From NCBI GenBank assembly GCA_016788565.1, contig JAEUSP010000011.1:1-64000 (forward strand): a DNA stretch of 64,000 nt, written 5' to 3'. Below the pieces are notes generated by a model, which did no database searches, had not been told where the DNA came from, and saw only the letters and a program-made list of their open reading frames with translations. The stretch comes from Chlorobiota bacterium. Lineage in GTDB: Bacteria > Bacteroidota > Ignavibacteria > OLB7. The translations under genes and the position numbers were made by a program. Positions 52,421 to 61,362 of the stretch are shown here, one piece after another; within the stretch, counting starts at the first letter, position 1, and every line of letters starts with the position of its first letter.

Positions 52421-53788
52421 ATGAACAGAAGAAACAGATACCAGAGCATGATAGGGATACAAACCCTATTTATGGTTCTCTTTTTTGGATTGATGTTAAC
52501 AACATCAGCGATGGCAAAGGAGAAGTATGCTGAGGGGGGCCGCTACATCCATCAGTTGAATAGGCAAATTATCGAGACGACACTCGGCGATGGATTTTCC
52601 CCGCCAGTGGCAAGCCGAATTTATGCCTATGCTAACCTTGCTGCATACCAGGCATCCTGCTCTGGTTTTCAAGGATTTAAAACTTTAGATGGCCAGCTGA
52701 ACGTTATCACAGGTATGCCAGTTGCTGATCGCACATTGGAGTATGATTGGCGCGTTAGCAGTGTTGTAGCATTAAGCGGGGTTGCTTCAAAAATGGTGTA
52801 CTATTACCAAAGCATTGACTCCGTTAGTGCTTTGATTTTGAACGAATTACAATCCACAACCTCACCTGAAGTCTTTGAACGCTCCAAAGAATTCGGCCAG
52901 CAAGTTGTGGCTGCGCTGATGAAGTATGTGAAAGTGGATGGGTTTGTCAAAATCCAAGCAAGCGCAAAATTTGATTTCCCGAAAGATATAGATAGCGTTT
53001 GGGAGCCAACGCCGCCAGCTTTCATGGATCCAGCGGATCCGTTTATTGCTACCGTGCGAACAATATCCATGAAATCAGCTGGAGAACTTGACCCGGGTGC
53101 CCCAATAAAATTCAGCACCGATCCCAACAGTGCATTCTACAAACAAGCGCAGGAGGTTTATCAAATCTCTCAGAACATGACCGACGAGCAACGGGCAATC
53201 GCGCTATTCTGGAATGATACACCGGGATCAACCGAATTTATTGGCCATTTTATGCCAACACAACGCCAGATCAACCCGGGGGGGCATTGGATCAATATCA
53301 CCAGAATTGTTTGCGAGCAACGCAATTTGGGCTTGATGGAAACAATTGAGGCTTACGCGCTTGTTTCCGTTTCGATGTTTGATGGGTTTCTTTCCTGCTG
53401 GAGCGCGAAATATAAATACAACACGATTCGCCCGGTAAGCTATATCAATCGCTATTTCCTGAACGACCTTACCGACCACGCATCGTGGAAGCCGTTAATC
53501 CAAACGCCTTCCTTTCCTGAATATCCAAGCGGGCACAGCACCATCAGCGCTGCGGCAGCAACGGTGCTGACCAAACTGTTTGGCCCAATGGCATACACCG
53601 ACGACACCGAAACTCCGTTTGGTTATCCAGCACGCAGCTTCAATAATTTTATGGATGCAGCACAGGAAGCCTCCGTAAGCCGTGTGTATGGCGGAATTCA
53701 TTTCCGCGAGGGGTGCGATGCAGGAAATCGCTTGGGGCAGATGGTTGGCAACAACGTTGTCCAAAAATTGATAACCCGCGCAAGCTGA
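52421..53788 (+). CDS. exported vanadium-dependent haloperoxidase/PAP2-family protein
   Basis: A 455-residue exported protein (signal MNRRNRYQSMIGIQTLFMVLFFGLM...AMA). The PAP2/haloperoxidase vanadate (or phosphate) pocket is complete: K330-x6-R337-P ('KYKYNTIRPV'), PSGH with H372 ('EYPSGHSTISAAAA'), and S-R421-x5-H427 ('SRVYGGIHF'). V-haloperoxidases oxidise halides with H2O2; related PAP2 members are phosphatases, so the activity is inferred from overall length and fold only. GAGGAGGG (52405-52412) sits 8 bases before the ATG, one of the few strong Shine-Dalgarno sites here. It follows the second CRTAC1-type gene by 38 bases and ends at a strong terminator, closing a three-gene unit. Confidence 0.9.
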   Translation: MNRRNRYQSMIGIQTLFMVLFFGLMLTTSAMAKEKYAEGGRYIHQLNRQIIETTLGDGFSPPVASRIYAYANLAAYQASCSGFQGFKTLDGQLNVITGMPVADRTLEYDWRVSSVVALSGVASKMVYYYQSIDSVSALILNELQSTTSPEVFERSKEFGQQVVAALMKYVKVDGFVKIQASAKFDFPKDIDSVWEPTPPAFMDPADPFIATVRTISMKSAGELDPGAPIKFSTDPNSAFYKQAQEVYQISQNMTDEQRAIALFWNDTPGSTEFIGHFMPTQRQINPGGHWINITRIVCEQRNLGLMETIEAYALVSVSMFDGFLSCWSAKYKYNTIRPVSYINRYFLNDLTDHASWKPLIQTPSFPEYPSGHSTISAAAATVLTKLFGPMAYTDDTETPFGYPARSFNNFMDAAQEASVSRVYGGIHFREGCDAGNRLGQMVGNNVVQKLITRAS

Positions 53789-53802
53789 TTGTTGCGCTAA
53801 CA

Positions 53803-53842
53803 AAAAAGCGTGGTTAGAATGGATATTCTAACCACGCTTTTT
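53803..53842. terminator. strong bidirectional intrinsic terminator
   Basis: An 18-bp perfect stem, AAAAAGCGTGGTTAGAAT (53803-53820) against ATTCTAACCACGCTTTTT (53825-53842), with loop GGAT and further T residues after it. It lies between the convergent haloperoxidase and kbl genes; the A-run makes it usable in both directions. Confidence 0.95.
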
Positions 53843-53859
53843 CTTTTTTGGATTATTGT

Positions 53860-55077
53860 TTATCCTTCCGCCCCAACCTCTTTCAGCACACCTAACTCGC
53901 GTCCAACTTTTGTGAAGGCTGCAATTGCGGTGTCAAGGTGGCCGCGATTGTGGGCGGCAGAAATCTGCACACGGATACGCGCTTGCCCTTTCGGTACAAC
54001 CGGGTAGAAGAACCCGGTCACATAAATTCCTTCTTCCAACAATCTGGAAGCAAATTGCTGTGCAAGCGGGGCATCGTACAACATGATTGGCGTTATTGGG
54101 TGCTCGCCGGGGATAATATCAAACCCAGTTTCCCCCATTTTTTCACGGAAGTATTTGGTGTTTTCTTCCAACGTGTCGCGCAGTTCGGTTGTTTGGCTAA
54201 GCATATCAATCACCGCAATTCCAGCACCCACAACGCTTGGCGGCAAGGTGTTGCTGAACAGGTATGGGCGCGAGCGTTGGCGCAGCATTTCAATAATTTC
54301 CTTGCGCCCGGTGGTGTAACCGCCGATTGCCCCACCCAACGCTTTCCCGAGCGTTCCGGTGATAATATCCACCCGCCCCATTGCGTTGCAGTACTCCGTT
54401 GCGCCGCGCCCTTTTGTCCCCATAAATCCAGCGGCGTGGCACTCATCCACCATCACTAAGGCTTGGTATTTATCGGCTAAATCGCATACTTTATCAATAG
54501 GGGCAATAATTCCATCCATCGAAAAAACGCCGTCGGTGACGATAATTTTTTGCACGCAGCCATCGGCTTCCGCTTGCTGAAGCTGCGCCTCAAGGTCGGC
54601 CATATCGGCATTGGCGTAGCGGTAGCGTTTTGCTTTGCACAGGCGAACTCCATCAATAATGGAGGCATGATTTAATGAGTCGGAAATAATCGCATCTTTT
54701 TCGCCAAACAGTGGCTCGAACACTCCGCCGTTTGCATCAAAACAGGCGGCATACAGAATGGTGTCCTCCGTCCCGTGGAACTCTGCAAGTTTCCGCTCAA
54801 GCTCCTTGTGAATATCCTGCGTTCCGCAGATAAATCGAACGGAACTCATCCCAAACCCGTGCGAATCCAGCGCGCTGTGGGCCGCTTGAATTACTGTTGG
54901 ATGAGAGCTTAACCCCAAATAATTGTTTGCACAAAAATTTAGCACCGTTCCTTCCCGTCCCTCAACGGCGATTTCCACCCCTTGGGGTGAGGTAATCACC
55001 CGCTCATTTTTGAACAATCCCGCTTCGCGGATATTCTGAAGCTCTTGCTGAAGTGCCGGACGTAGTTTGTCGAACAT
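53860..55077 (-). CDS. kbl: glycine C-acetyltransferase (2-amino-3-ketobutyrate CoA ligase)
   Basis: A 405-residue alpha-oxoamine synthase. The PLP-lysine is in '[20 protein letters not shown]' near 245, the cofactor aspartate in '[13 protein letters not shown]' near 210, 'NLGLSSHP'-type motif '[15 protein letters not shown]' near 50, and '[13 protein letters not shown]' near 135. Kbl cleaves 2-amino-3-ketobutyrate with CoA into glycine and acetyl-CoA, in threonine breakdown. BioF and SPT relatives share the fold, but the substrate-region sequence '[16 protein letters not shown]' fits Kbl. The usual partner Tdh is not adjacent. It converges on the terminator at 53803. Confidence 0.93.
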   Translation of the reverse strand: MFDKLRPALQQELQNIREAGLFKNERVITSPQGVEIAVEGREGTVLNFCANNYLGLSSHPTVIQAAHSALDSHGFGMSSVRFICGTQDIHKELERKLAEFHGTEDTILYAACFDANGGVFEPLFGEKDAIISDSLNHASIIDGVRLCKAKRYRYANADMADLEAQLQQAEADGCVQKIIVTDGVFSMDGIIAPIDKVCDLADKYQALVMVDECHAAGFMGTKGRGATEYCNAMGRVDIITGTLGKALGGAIGGYTTGRKEIIEMLRQRSRPYLFSNTLPPSVVGAGIAVIDMLSQTTELRDTLEENTKYFREKMGETGFDIIPGEHPITPIMLYDAPLAQQFASRLLEEGIYVTGFFYPVVPKGQARIRVQISAAHNRGHLDTAIAAFTKVGRELGVLKEVGAEG

Positions 55078-55157
55078 GATGTTGGTATGGTTAGTTGGTT
55101 ATGATGTAGATATTTTTATTCTGTGTTGAGTGCGTTGATTACCAGCACGGAACTCAC

Positions 55158-56042
55158 TTATAAATTCACCTGAAACCCTAACGACATGATTGCTTCCAGC
55201 GTGAAAAAGCTGTGGGATGCGCGCCCTTCGCCCACGGTTAGGACATCGCTGTAATCGGCATAGGCACCTTTTAGGCTGGCTTCCACAAAACCGTATTTCA
55301 AGAAATCGTACCGCAGGCCAACGTCAATCCCAAGCACGTAGCCGGCGATGTGATAACGATTGTCGGTTTCTACATCGAAAATTGCCACGTCGGATTTTGG
55401 AATCACCACCCCAACCCCAACTTTCCCCAGCAGCCCAAGCCAGTGAAGCCGGTTGCTGGATTTCACCAAGTTTTGCCGCTTCAGGAAATTCACCATCCAG
55501 AAATTGGCCCCGTTGGTGTGTTCGAACCGAAGGAACTGCGAGCTTACCACCGTGTCGGTGCTCACCTTCCGCCCACGGATTTCCCCTTCAATGCGGGCGG
55601 TTTGGTTTTGGGTCATCACATATTTCACGTGATCGAAGCAGATTTCAACGCCAAGATCGTTGGGGTCGTTGAAAAAATAGGCCAGCCGATACACGTACTG
55701 CGGCACCGAAAGATTGGAAAGATTCGTCCCAACAATCTCCAGCCCCGGACGGTCGTGGGCTTCAAGATTGTAGAGGGTGAAATCATAATCGTCGGCAGTG
55801 TGGTCGCTAAAGTGGATGCTGCTTCGGCTGAACCACGATTTGTTGTAGCCCCACGCAAAACTGAGCGTCCCGCTCCCCTGTTCGGCTTGCGACGGGCAAT
55901 CGCAGCGTGCGGGAAGGGTTGTGTCGGCAACTGGGTGATCTTGAGAACCTTCCTGGGTAAGGGCCTGCGGCGGCAGCAGAAACAGCGAGAACAGAACCAG
56001 CAGAAACAGAAGCCACCGCCGAACTAATTGTTGAACAAGCAT
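55158..56042 (-). CDS. predicted outer-membrane beta-barrel protein, unknown
   Basis: A 294-residue exported protein (signal MLVQQLVRRWLLFLLVLFSLFLLPPQALTQ). The mature part has a short Cys pair (CDCPSQ), then alternating beta-strands with aromatic edges ('GTLSFAWGYNKSWFS', 'VYRLAYFFNDPNDLGVEICFDHV', 'HWLGLLGKVGVGVVIP', 'GYVLGIDVGLRYDFLKYGFVEASLKGAY') and a final 'FFTLEAIMSLGFQVNL'. This resembles an 8-stranded barrel. I recognise no family. It lies 80 bases upstream of kbl on the same strand, with no functional link that I can see. I chose the start at 56042 for the signal peptide. Confidence 0.6.
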   Translation of the reverse strand: MLVQQLVRRWLLFLLVLFSLFLLPPQALTQEGSQDHPVADTTLPARCDCPSQAEQGSGTLSFAWGYNKSWFSRSSIHFSDHTADDYDFTLYNLEAHDRPGLEIVGTNLSNLSVPQYVYRLAYFFNDPNDLGVEICFDHVKYVMTQNQTARIEGEIRGRKVSTDTVVSSQFLRFEHTNGANFWMVNFLKRQNLVKSSNRLHWLGLLGKVGVGVVIPKSDVAIFDVETDNRYHIAGYVLGIDVGLRYDFLKYGFVEASLKGAYADYSDVLTVGEGRASHSFFTLEAIMSLGFQVNL

Positions 56043-56167
56043 AAAGTTGGGATGAGATGAGTTGGCAAACCGCGCACAAACGGGCTGCAAGTTAGCATTC
56101 GTTCCAGATTGCCAGCACGGTTGCAACGGCTTGCTTCCAGATGAAACAGTGCCGTAGATTCGCGGCC

Positions 56168-57031
56168 ATGAGCCAAGCAGATGTCACAACTATCAATTTC
56201 ACGCTGCCAACAAGCGGTGGCCAATCACTTTCCTGCACCGCTCGATTCCCCACCGAACCGGTTCGCCCGCTTCCGGGGCTGATCTTTTTGCACGGGTTCA
56301 AAGGCTTCAAGGATTGGGGCGGATTCCCCTACGCCTGCCAACGCCTTGCCGATGCTGATTTTTATGTTGTGAGCATCAATTTTACTCACAATGGTGTGGA
56401 AGGGAACGGAACGGAGTTCACGCAATTAGAGCGATTTGCCAACAACACTCACACCCGTGAAGTGCGTGAAGCGTGTGAGGTGATTGACGCGGTTGCTGGC
56501 GGAAATTTACCGGAATCGCACCTGCTGCTGAAAGGGCATCTTGGCCTGATTGGACACTCGCGCGGGGGGGGCACAGCAATCCTTGCCGCTGCCGAACGGC
56601 CAAGCGTTGGCGCGGTTGCCGTGTGGGGTTCGGTCAGCACGTTCGACCGCTACACCCCCCAGCAGAAAGAACGCTGGCGCACCGTTGGTTTCATCGAAAT
56701 CCCCAACGCACGCACCGGGCAGACGATGCGGATGAACGCCAGTTTTTTGGATGACCTTGCCACCAACCAGAACCGACTTGATATCTGCGCCGCTGCCGGA
56801 AGGCTTTTATCACCGCTGCTGGTGATTCATGGAGACCAGGACCTTTCGGTGAGGCCCGACAACGGGGCGCGGATTGCGGCTTCGGCTAGCCCCGATTTAA
56901 CAACCTACCTCCCGATACCCAGCACTGGCCACACGTTCGGGACGGTGCACCCGTTTGCTGGCACAACGTTGGCGTTCGAGCAGGTGATTGATGCCACGGA
57001 AGGTTTTTTTCTGGAACATCTGTTGCATTAA
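56168..57031 (+). CDS. alpha/beta hydrolase (dienelactone hydrolase-like)
   Basis: A 287-residue cytoplasmic hydrolase. It has the oxyanion strand 'LIFLHGFKGFKDWGGFPY' near residue 40, the nucleophile elbow G-H-S-R-G-G near 132, an acid strand 'LLVIHGDQDLSVRP' near 222, and a C-terminal catalytic His in 'STGHTFG' near 253. The triad is therefore complete. The substrate is unknown; the 'HGFKG.KDWG' pattern is seen in peptidase S9/DLH-type proteins. The Met at 56168 is chosen over 56141. It is followed closely by the repeat protein gene, whose frame opens 18 bases after this stop. Confidence 0.82.
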   Translation: MSQADVTTINFTLPTSGGQSLSCTARFPTEPVRPLPGLIFLHGFKGFKDWGGFPYACQRLADADFYVVSINFTHNGVEGNGTEFTQLERFANNTHTREVREACEVIDAVAGGNLPESHLLLKGHLGLIGHSRGGGTAILAAAERPSVGAVAVWGSVSTFDRYTPQQKERWRTVGFIEIPNARTGQTMRMNASFLDDLATNQNRLDICAAAGRLLSPLLVIHGDQDLSVRPDNGARIAASASPDLTTYLPIPSTGHTFGTVHPFAGTTLAFEQVIDATEGFFLEHLLH

Positions 57032-57142
57032 CCCTCTGCTCCATTCGGGGTGGGCTGGTTATTTTGGCGTTTCGCTTCCCCGATCCTGAAAGGTTTTTCT
57101 GCCTTGATCTGCTCCATCCATTCAAACACAACCGCACACGTG

Positions 57143-60100
57143 ATGCCAACCCCTGCGACTATGATGCTCTCCCAGATATTTCCGATGCGTGGCGTTCTGC
57201 TTGCCTGCGTCGTGCTGTTTGGCCTACTCCCTTCCGCCGCCCCGCTCCGTTCGCAAGCCCTTCCGCCGTATGTGATGCGGGCGATTGACACGTCGCTATC
57301 GGCAATCCTGATGACCCGCAACGACATGAAGCTCCGCTGGGATCGCGTCCCCGACGACCGCCACCGGCTTAGCTTGGTGAAACGGATGTTCGAGGAACCG
57401 CTGATCTGTTTTGCGCTGGCCGACACGCTGGGCAATGTTGCCGAAAAAGGGATAGATGAACCGGCACTGATATTTAAGCAGTTCGCCGCAATGCTCGATT
57501 TGGGGGACAACATTCTGGACAACCCCCAGCTTACCGTCACCGACCGCGAGCTTCGCTCCTTCGCAAAAGTTGATCTGGATTCGGTGGATTTCGCCCCCGC
57601 GTTTATCCTGCGCCGTTTTCTGACGCTAACGCTGATTGCGGATCTGCAGATGTACAACGCCCGCACCACCGTGATTGAGGAGCGCCTGAAAGGGCTGATT
57701 GAGTATTGCGACTCGCTGGTGCTGCAATCCGAAGGGAGCGGCGAGGCAACACCGGTGGAGCTTCGGATGGCCGAACGCTACGGGCTGGCACGCGCAAAAC
57801 AGTTCTTCAACACCGACGCTGCCGACATCAACTTCATGCAGTTTATCACCCCTGGCGCAAGCCTGTTTATCAACAGTTTAGACTTCGCCAGGAATATCGC
57901 GCCCGAGGTTCAGAAGCTGAAGGATTCGGTGAAAACCCGGATTTGGAACACCCGACTTGGGCGAATTGCAATCGGCGGACCGGGGGATGACGTGTACACC
58001 GGCAACTTCTACTGCATTATTGATGTTGGCGGAAACGACGTATATAAACCAACCCCACGCAGCAAGGAAAAAGCCGCCGACCGTGGCGTGCAGATGATTG
58101 TGGATTTTGACGGAAACGATAATTACATCGGCGGAGATTTTGACTTTGGCGGGACGCTGTTCGGGGCCTCGGTGCTGATTGACATGAAGGGGGACGACAG
58201 CTACTCCGCCGGAAATTTTGCGCTTGGAACCGGATATTTCGGCACCGGCGTTCTGTACGATGCCGAAGGAAGCGACCGCTACATTGGCGGAACCGCCGTG
58301 CAAGGCGCGGGCCTGTTTGGAGTTGGGCTGCTGATTGACCGCGCCGGAAACGACATCTACCAAGCTCACCTCTGCTCGCAAGGCTTCGGTTTCACACGCG
58401 GCGTTGGGGGAATTATTGACCGTGAAGGGAACGACAGCTACATCGCCAACAGCCCGTACACCGACTTCCTCCGTTACGACGACCACTACGAAACTTTCTG
58501 CCAGGGGGCCGCGCTGGGAAGCCGCCCGGTTGCCTCGGCCGGCTACGGATTTATTGCCGACCTTGCCGGAAGCGACAGCTACAACGCCGATATTTTTGGG
58601 CAAGGAACCGCCTACTGGTTCGGCTACGGAGCAATTATTGACCGCAAGGGGAGCGACCGCTACAACGCCTACCAGTACGCACAAGGTGCGGGGGTCCACT
58701 TCGCCCACGGGGTGATCTTGGATAACGCCGGCGACGACAACTACGTCTCGCACGGGGTCTCGCAAGGGTGCGGCCACGATGTCGGGTTTGGCGGCCTGTA
58801 CGACGTGAAAGGGGACGACAACTACGTGGTGGAATCCCTTTCGCAAGGGGGAGGGAACGCCAACGCAATCTCGCTGTTCATTGATGGCGCGGGGGAAGAT
58901 GGATACATTGCCCGCCGCGACAACACCATGGGCTACAGCGATTTGCGCAACTGGTTCGGCATGATCGGAATCTTCCTGGACCTTGATGGCCACGACTTCT
59001 TCGGCAGCGCGAAAGGGAAAAACGACACCCTTTGGACCGGCAGCTTCTACGGCGCAGGGCTTGATGGAAATTTCAAGCCAAAGGATGATGAACCTGGCGC
59101 GCCAGCCGAAGAAAAAAAGCCGGAGAAAACCAAAGAAGAGATTGCCAAGGAGTTGGCCGACGACCTTCCCACGCTGTTTATCCAAGCCAGCACCGCACCG
59201 CAGAAATATCAGTACATGGTTGGCCCAGCGCGCCAGAAACTGATTGACCGCGCCGATGAATCCATCCCCTACCTGATGGAGATGCTGAACACCGAGCTTC
59301 CCCGCGAAGCTCTTGCCCTGCGCGACTACATCCTCCCGAAAATTGGGCGGCGGCTTACCCCCCAGTTGATTGATACGCTCCGGTTTGGCCAGCCCTCGCG
59401 CCAGGGGCTAACGATGTACGTGCTTGGCGAGATGAAGGACAGCACCGCCGCAATCGCGCTGGGGCGGAAATTGGTAGATCCCACCAACTGGCGAATCCGC
59501 GCCACCGCCGCCGAAGCCTTGCTGAAAATGAAAGCCGACACGGCGCGCCCCTATCTGATCAAAGCATTAAGCGACACGGTGGAGATTGTGCGTGGGCGCG
59601 CGGCGCGGGCGTTGGTGAACATTGCCGACAGCACCGAACTGGAGACGCTGATCCTTCCGCTGATGAACGACCCCAGCCAGATTGTCCGCTACCAAATCCA
59701 GATTGGGCTTGGGATGCGGGCGATTGACAGCATCGCGCCGTTCATTGCCGACGGGCTGCTACGGGAACGGAAGGGATACACCTACGATCTGCTTCGCCCG
59801 CTTGCGGCAAAAATCACCCAGCCGGTGCAACGCAAACGCCTTGTGGATGGATTCCTTGCCGACACCGATCCCAAGTACCGCGCCGAAGGTGCACGCCTTG
59901 CCATCGCGTGGCAAGATTTGGAGCTGCTGGAACGTGTGGTGAAATTGAAAAAAGCGGAGAAAAACTCAGCCGTGTTGTTCGAGATTTACCGGGCAATCGA
60001 GCTGCAAAAAACGCTGAAAGAGCAAGCGAAAGAGGAGAAAAAGAAAAAAGGAGAGAAGGGAGAACACGCCGAAGGAGCCGAAGCGAAGGGGAAACAGGAG

Positions 60101-60166
60101 GCAGCAACAGCCACTGAAGCGGCAACCGAGAAGCCAGCAAAAAAATCGAAGAAGCGGAAGCGGTAG
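57143..60166 (+). CDS. exported protein with thirteen 'GNDxY' repeats followed by HEAT repeats, unknown family
   Basis: About 1007 residues. A signal-like helix (MRGVLLACVVLFGLLPSAAPLRSQA) is followed by a helical domain to about 270, then thirteen units of about 26 residues (57962-59005). Their pattern is hhhD..G(N/S/D)D.Y......QG.G...G.G, for example VLYDAEGSDRYIGG, LLIDRAGNDIYQAH and VILDNAGDDNYVSH. The Asp/Asn-rich turn recalls calcium-binding RTX loops and the regular period suggests a beta-solenoid. An acidic/Lys linker (about 680-710) leads to HEAT-like helical pairs ('WRIRATAAEALLKMKADTARPYL', 'VRGRAARALVNIADSTELETL'). The tail is extremely Lys/Glu/Ala-rich. I know no characterised member. 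The start is uncertain: frame open to 57050, other Mets at 57164, 57167 and 57185. Confidence 0.75.
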   Translation: MPTPATMMLSQIFPMRGVLLACVVLFGLLPSAAPLRSQALPPYVMRAIDTSLSAILMTRNDMKLRWDRVPDDRHRLSLVKRMFEEPLICFALADTLGNVAEKGIDEPALIFKQFAAMLDLGDNILDNPQLTVTDRELRSFAKVDLDSVDFAPAFILRRFLTLTLIADLQMYNARTTVIEERLKGLIEYCDSLVLQSEGSGEATPVELRMAERYGLARAKQFFNTDAADINFMQFITPGASLFINSLDFARNIAPEVQKLKDSVKTRIWNTRLGRIAIGGPGDDVYTGNFYCIIDVGGNDVYKPTPRSKEKAADRGVQMIVDFDGNDNYIGGDFDFGGTLFGASVLIDMKGDDSYSAGNFALGTGYFGTGVLYDAEGSDRYIGGTAVQGAGLFGVGLLIDRAGNDIYQAHLCSQGFGFTRGVGGIIDREGNDSYIANSPYTDFLRYDDHYETFCQGAALGSRPVASAGYGFIADLAGSDSYNADIFGQGTAYWFGYGAIIDRKGSDRYNAYQYAQGAGVHFAHGVILDNAGDDNYVSHGVSQGCGHDVGFGGLYDVKGDDNYVVESLSQGGGNANAISLFIDGAGEDGYIARRDNTMGYSDLRNWFGMIGIFLDLDGHDFFGSAKGKNDTLWTGSFYGAGLDGNFKPKDDEPGAPAEEKKPEKTKEEIAKELADDLPTLFIQASTAPQKYQYMVGPARQKLIDRADESIPYLMEMLNTELPREALALRDYILPKIGRRLTPQLIDTLRFGQPSRQGLTMYVLGEMKDSTAAIALGRKLVDPTNWRIRATAAEALLKMKADTARPYLIKALSDTVEIVRGRAARALVNIADSTELETLILPLMNDPSQIVRYQIQIGLGMRAIDSIAPFIADGLLRERKGYTYDLLRPLAAKITQPVQRKRLVDGFLADTDPKYRAEGARLAIAWQDLELLERVVKLKKAEKNSAVLFEIYRAIELQKTLKEQAKEEKKKKGEKGEHAEGAEAKGKQEAATATEAATEKPAKKSKKRKR

Positions 60167-60187
60167 GGATTCGGGCGTGACTATAGT

Positions 60188-60303
60188 TATACTCCAAACA
60201 GAGTGGTTTGCGAAAAACTCAATCACTGTCATTCCCGCGAAAGCGGGAATCCATAGCGAACATAGCTGAGTAGAGTTTCGCAAACCAATTTGCGCCGAGT
60301 ATA
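60188..60303 (-). repeat. 116-bp dispersed inverted-repeat element, copy B (dRS3-like core)
   Basis: Reverse complement of the element at 40179-40294, same length, with two mismatches by eye in the GCTATGTTCGC segment. The core palindrome ATTCCCGCGAAAGCGGGAAT is at 60231-60250. It lies 21 bases past the repeat-protein stop codon. Confidence 0.9.
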
Positions 60304-60330
60304 GTGTGCAAAAGCCCGCGAATATTGCCC

Positions 60331-60362
60331 CCGCTCATGCTGAGATCCGTCATAGATGAGCC
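60331..60362. repeat. dispersed palindromic repeat, degenerate copy
   Basis: CCGCTCATGCTGAGATCCGTC followed by ATAGATGAGCC: the left half matches the family, the right half is damaged. It lies 27 bases from the 116-bp element, mirroring the arrangement at 40127/40179. Confidence 0.6.
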
Positions 60363-60369
60363 AAAACCA

Positions 60370-60406
60370 AACAAGCCGGAAGCAGGCAATCTGCTTCCGG
60401 CTTGTT
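60370..60406. terminator. 16-bp perfect hairpin, likely terminator of the DUF3098 gene
   Basis: AACAAGCCGGAAGCAG (60370-60385) pairs with CTGCTTCCGGCTTGTT (60391-60406) around GCAAT. On the minus strand it is followed by TGGTTTTGG; it lies 23 bases beyond the DUF3098 stop. Confidence 0.8.
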
Positions 60407-60428
60407 CCATTTCTGAAGATTTTCGGTT

Positions 60429-60785
60429 TTATGCTGCGGCTTCTTCCGGCTCGGTGAGGCTCTCCTTTTTCCCACGGTAGAGGATTGCGAAGGGGATGAT
60501 AAGGCCGTAGCCGATGGTCAGCAGGATTGGCGCGAACGTGACGGCGTTGGCGTTATTCCAGATGCCATCGTTCATTGCTGGGTCGCCGTCGGTGATGGCT
60601 GTGCCCATCAGAAGGTACCCGATCACAATCACAGCGATTCCAACAAGCAGCAGTATCAGGTTCATTTTCCCGAAGGAAAATCCCCACGTCATGCTCGGTT
60701 TGCTTCCCCCACTCTGGGTTGCTCGAACCCCGGGGCGGACGCGCTGCGTTGTTGTTCTGCGGGCTGGTATTTCTTGCTTTGCCAT
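60429..60785 (-). CDS. DUF3098 small membrane protein
   Basis: A 118-residue protein. A basic, Thr/Arg-rich start (about 1-30) leads to 'FSFGKMNLILLLVGIAVIVIGYLLMG' (first helix, about 37-62), a loop 'DPAMNDGIWNNANAVTFAPILLTIGY' and a second helix 'GLIIPFAILYR', ending acidic. This matches the DUF3098 pattern (FGKxN...IGxxhxxxGFhLM...D...ISVaPxh), a family found mainly in Bacteroidota and often near ftsX or genes of cell division. No ftsX is in view here. The start at 60785 is chosen because the upstream in-frame Met (60863) gives non-conserved sequence. A hairpin terminator follows. Confidence 0.8.
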   Translation of the reverse strand: MAKQEIPARRTTTQRVRPGVRATQSGGSKPSMTWGFSFGKMNLILLLVGIAVIVIGYLLMGTAITDGDPAMNDGIWNNANAVTFAPILLTIGYGLIIPFAILYRGKKESLTEPEEAAA

Positions 60786-60840
60786 GCTTCGATATCTGAT
60801 TGCCAGAAGTGAATTGATAGAGTGAGATGTTGATTGGGCG

Positions 60841-60870
60841 CAAACATACGCCCCTACCCACAAAAAAAAA
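60841..60870 (-). promoter_or_regulatory. candidate Bacteroidota-type promoter for the DUF3098 gene
   Basis: On the minus strand, TATGTTTG (complement of 60841-60848, matching TAnnTTTG) lies 56 bases before the ATG. Upstream of it is a ten-base T tract (complement of 60862-60871) in the -33 region, in place of an exact TTG. Confidence 0.4.
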
Positions 60871-61088
60871 AGCCGGTCATGGAGACAGACCGACTAAGAG
60901 CGTCTTTGCACACCCGCCAGGGGATGGTAGATGTTCGGCTCTTGGGCTGCAACATACAACATTGGGTGGGGGGAGCGCAAGAAGTTTTTGGGAAATGGCG
61001 AATGTCGAATGTCAAATGCCGAATAGAAGAGCGGGGAATGCTGGAACGCCGGATGAAGAATCTTGGAATTTCCGGCGGACCCCGCCCT

Positions 61089-61121
61089 CCGCTCATGCTG
61101 AGCCCCGTCGAAGTATGAGTT
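61089..61121. repeat. dispersed palindromic repeat, copy with damaged right arm
   Basis: CCGCTCATGCTGAGC then CCCGTCGAAG then TATGAGTTG, followed by AGCCACCGA. The right arm has TTG where intact copies have CGG. Confidence 0.7.
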
Positions 61122-61362
61122 GAGCCACCGAAACGCGCGGCTCTCTTCTTCGTCATCGCCCCGACGGGTCGGGGTCTTCGACAAGGAGCGATTAGCGACG
61201 TGGCACCGCGAAGCAGCGGCGAAGCCCATCCCGCGACCAGCACGGTGGCCGATGACTTCTCAGGAACCTACGAGATCGCTTCGTCGAAGACTCCTCGCGA
61301 TGACAGCGCGTGAGTTGAGGTCTGGAGAAATCCCCCCTGCGGCAACCTCCGAACCCAGCCCT

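Noticed and set aside
57185-57214. Lipoprotein signal (LLAC) in the GNDxY repeat protein
   Set aside because: The hydrophobic stretch continues well beyond the Cys (VVLFGLLPSAAP), so a standard signal peptide with cleavage near RSQA is more likely.
57878-59185. 435-codon frame antisense to the GNDxY repeat gene
   Set aside because: It only mirrors the regular repeats on the opposite strand and shows no independent motif.
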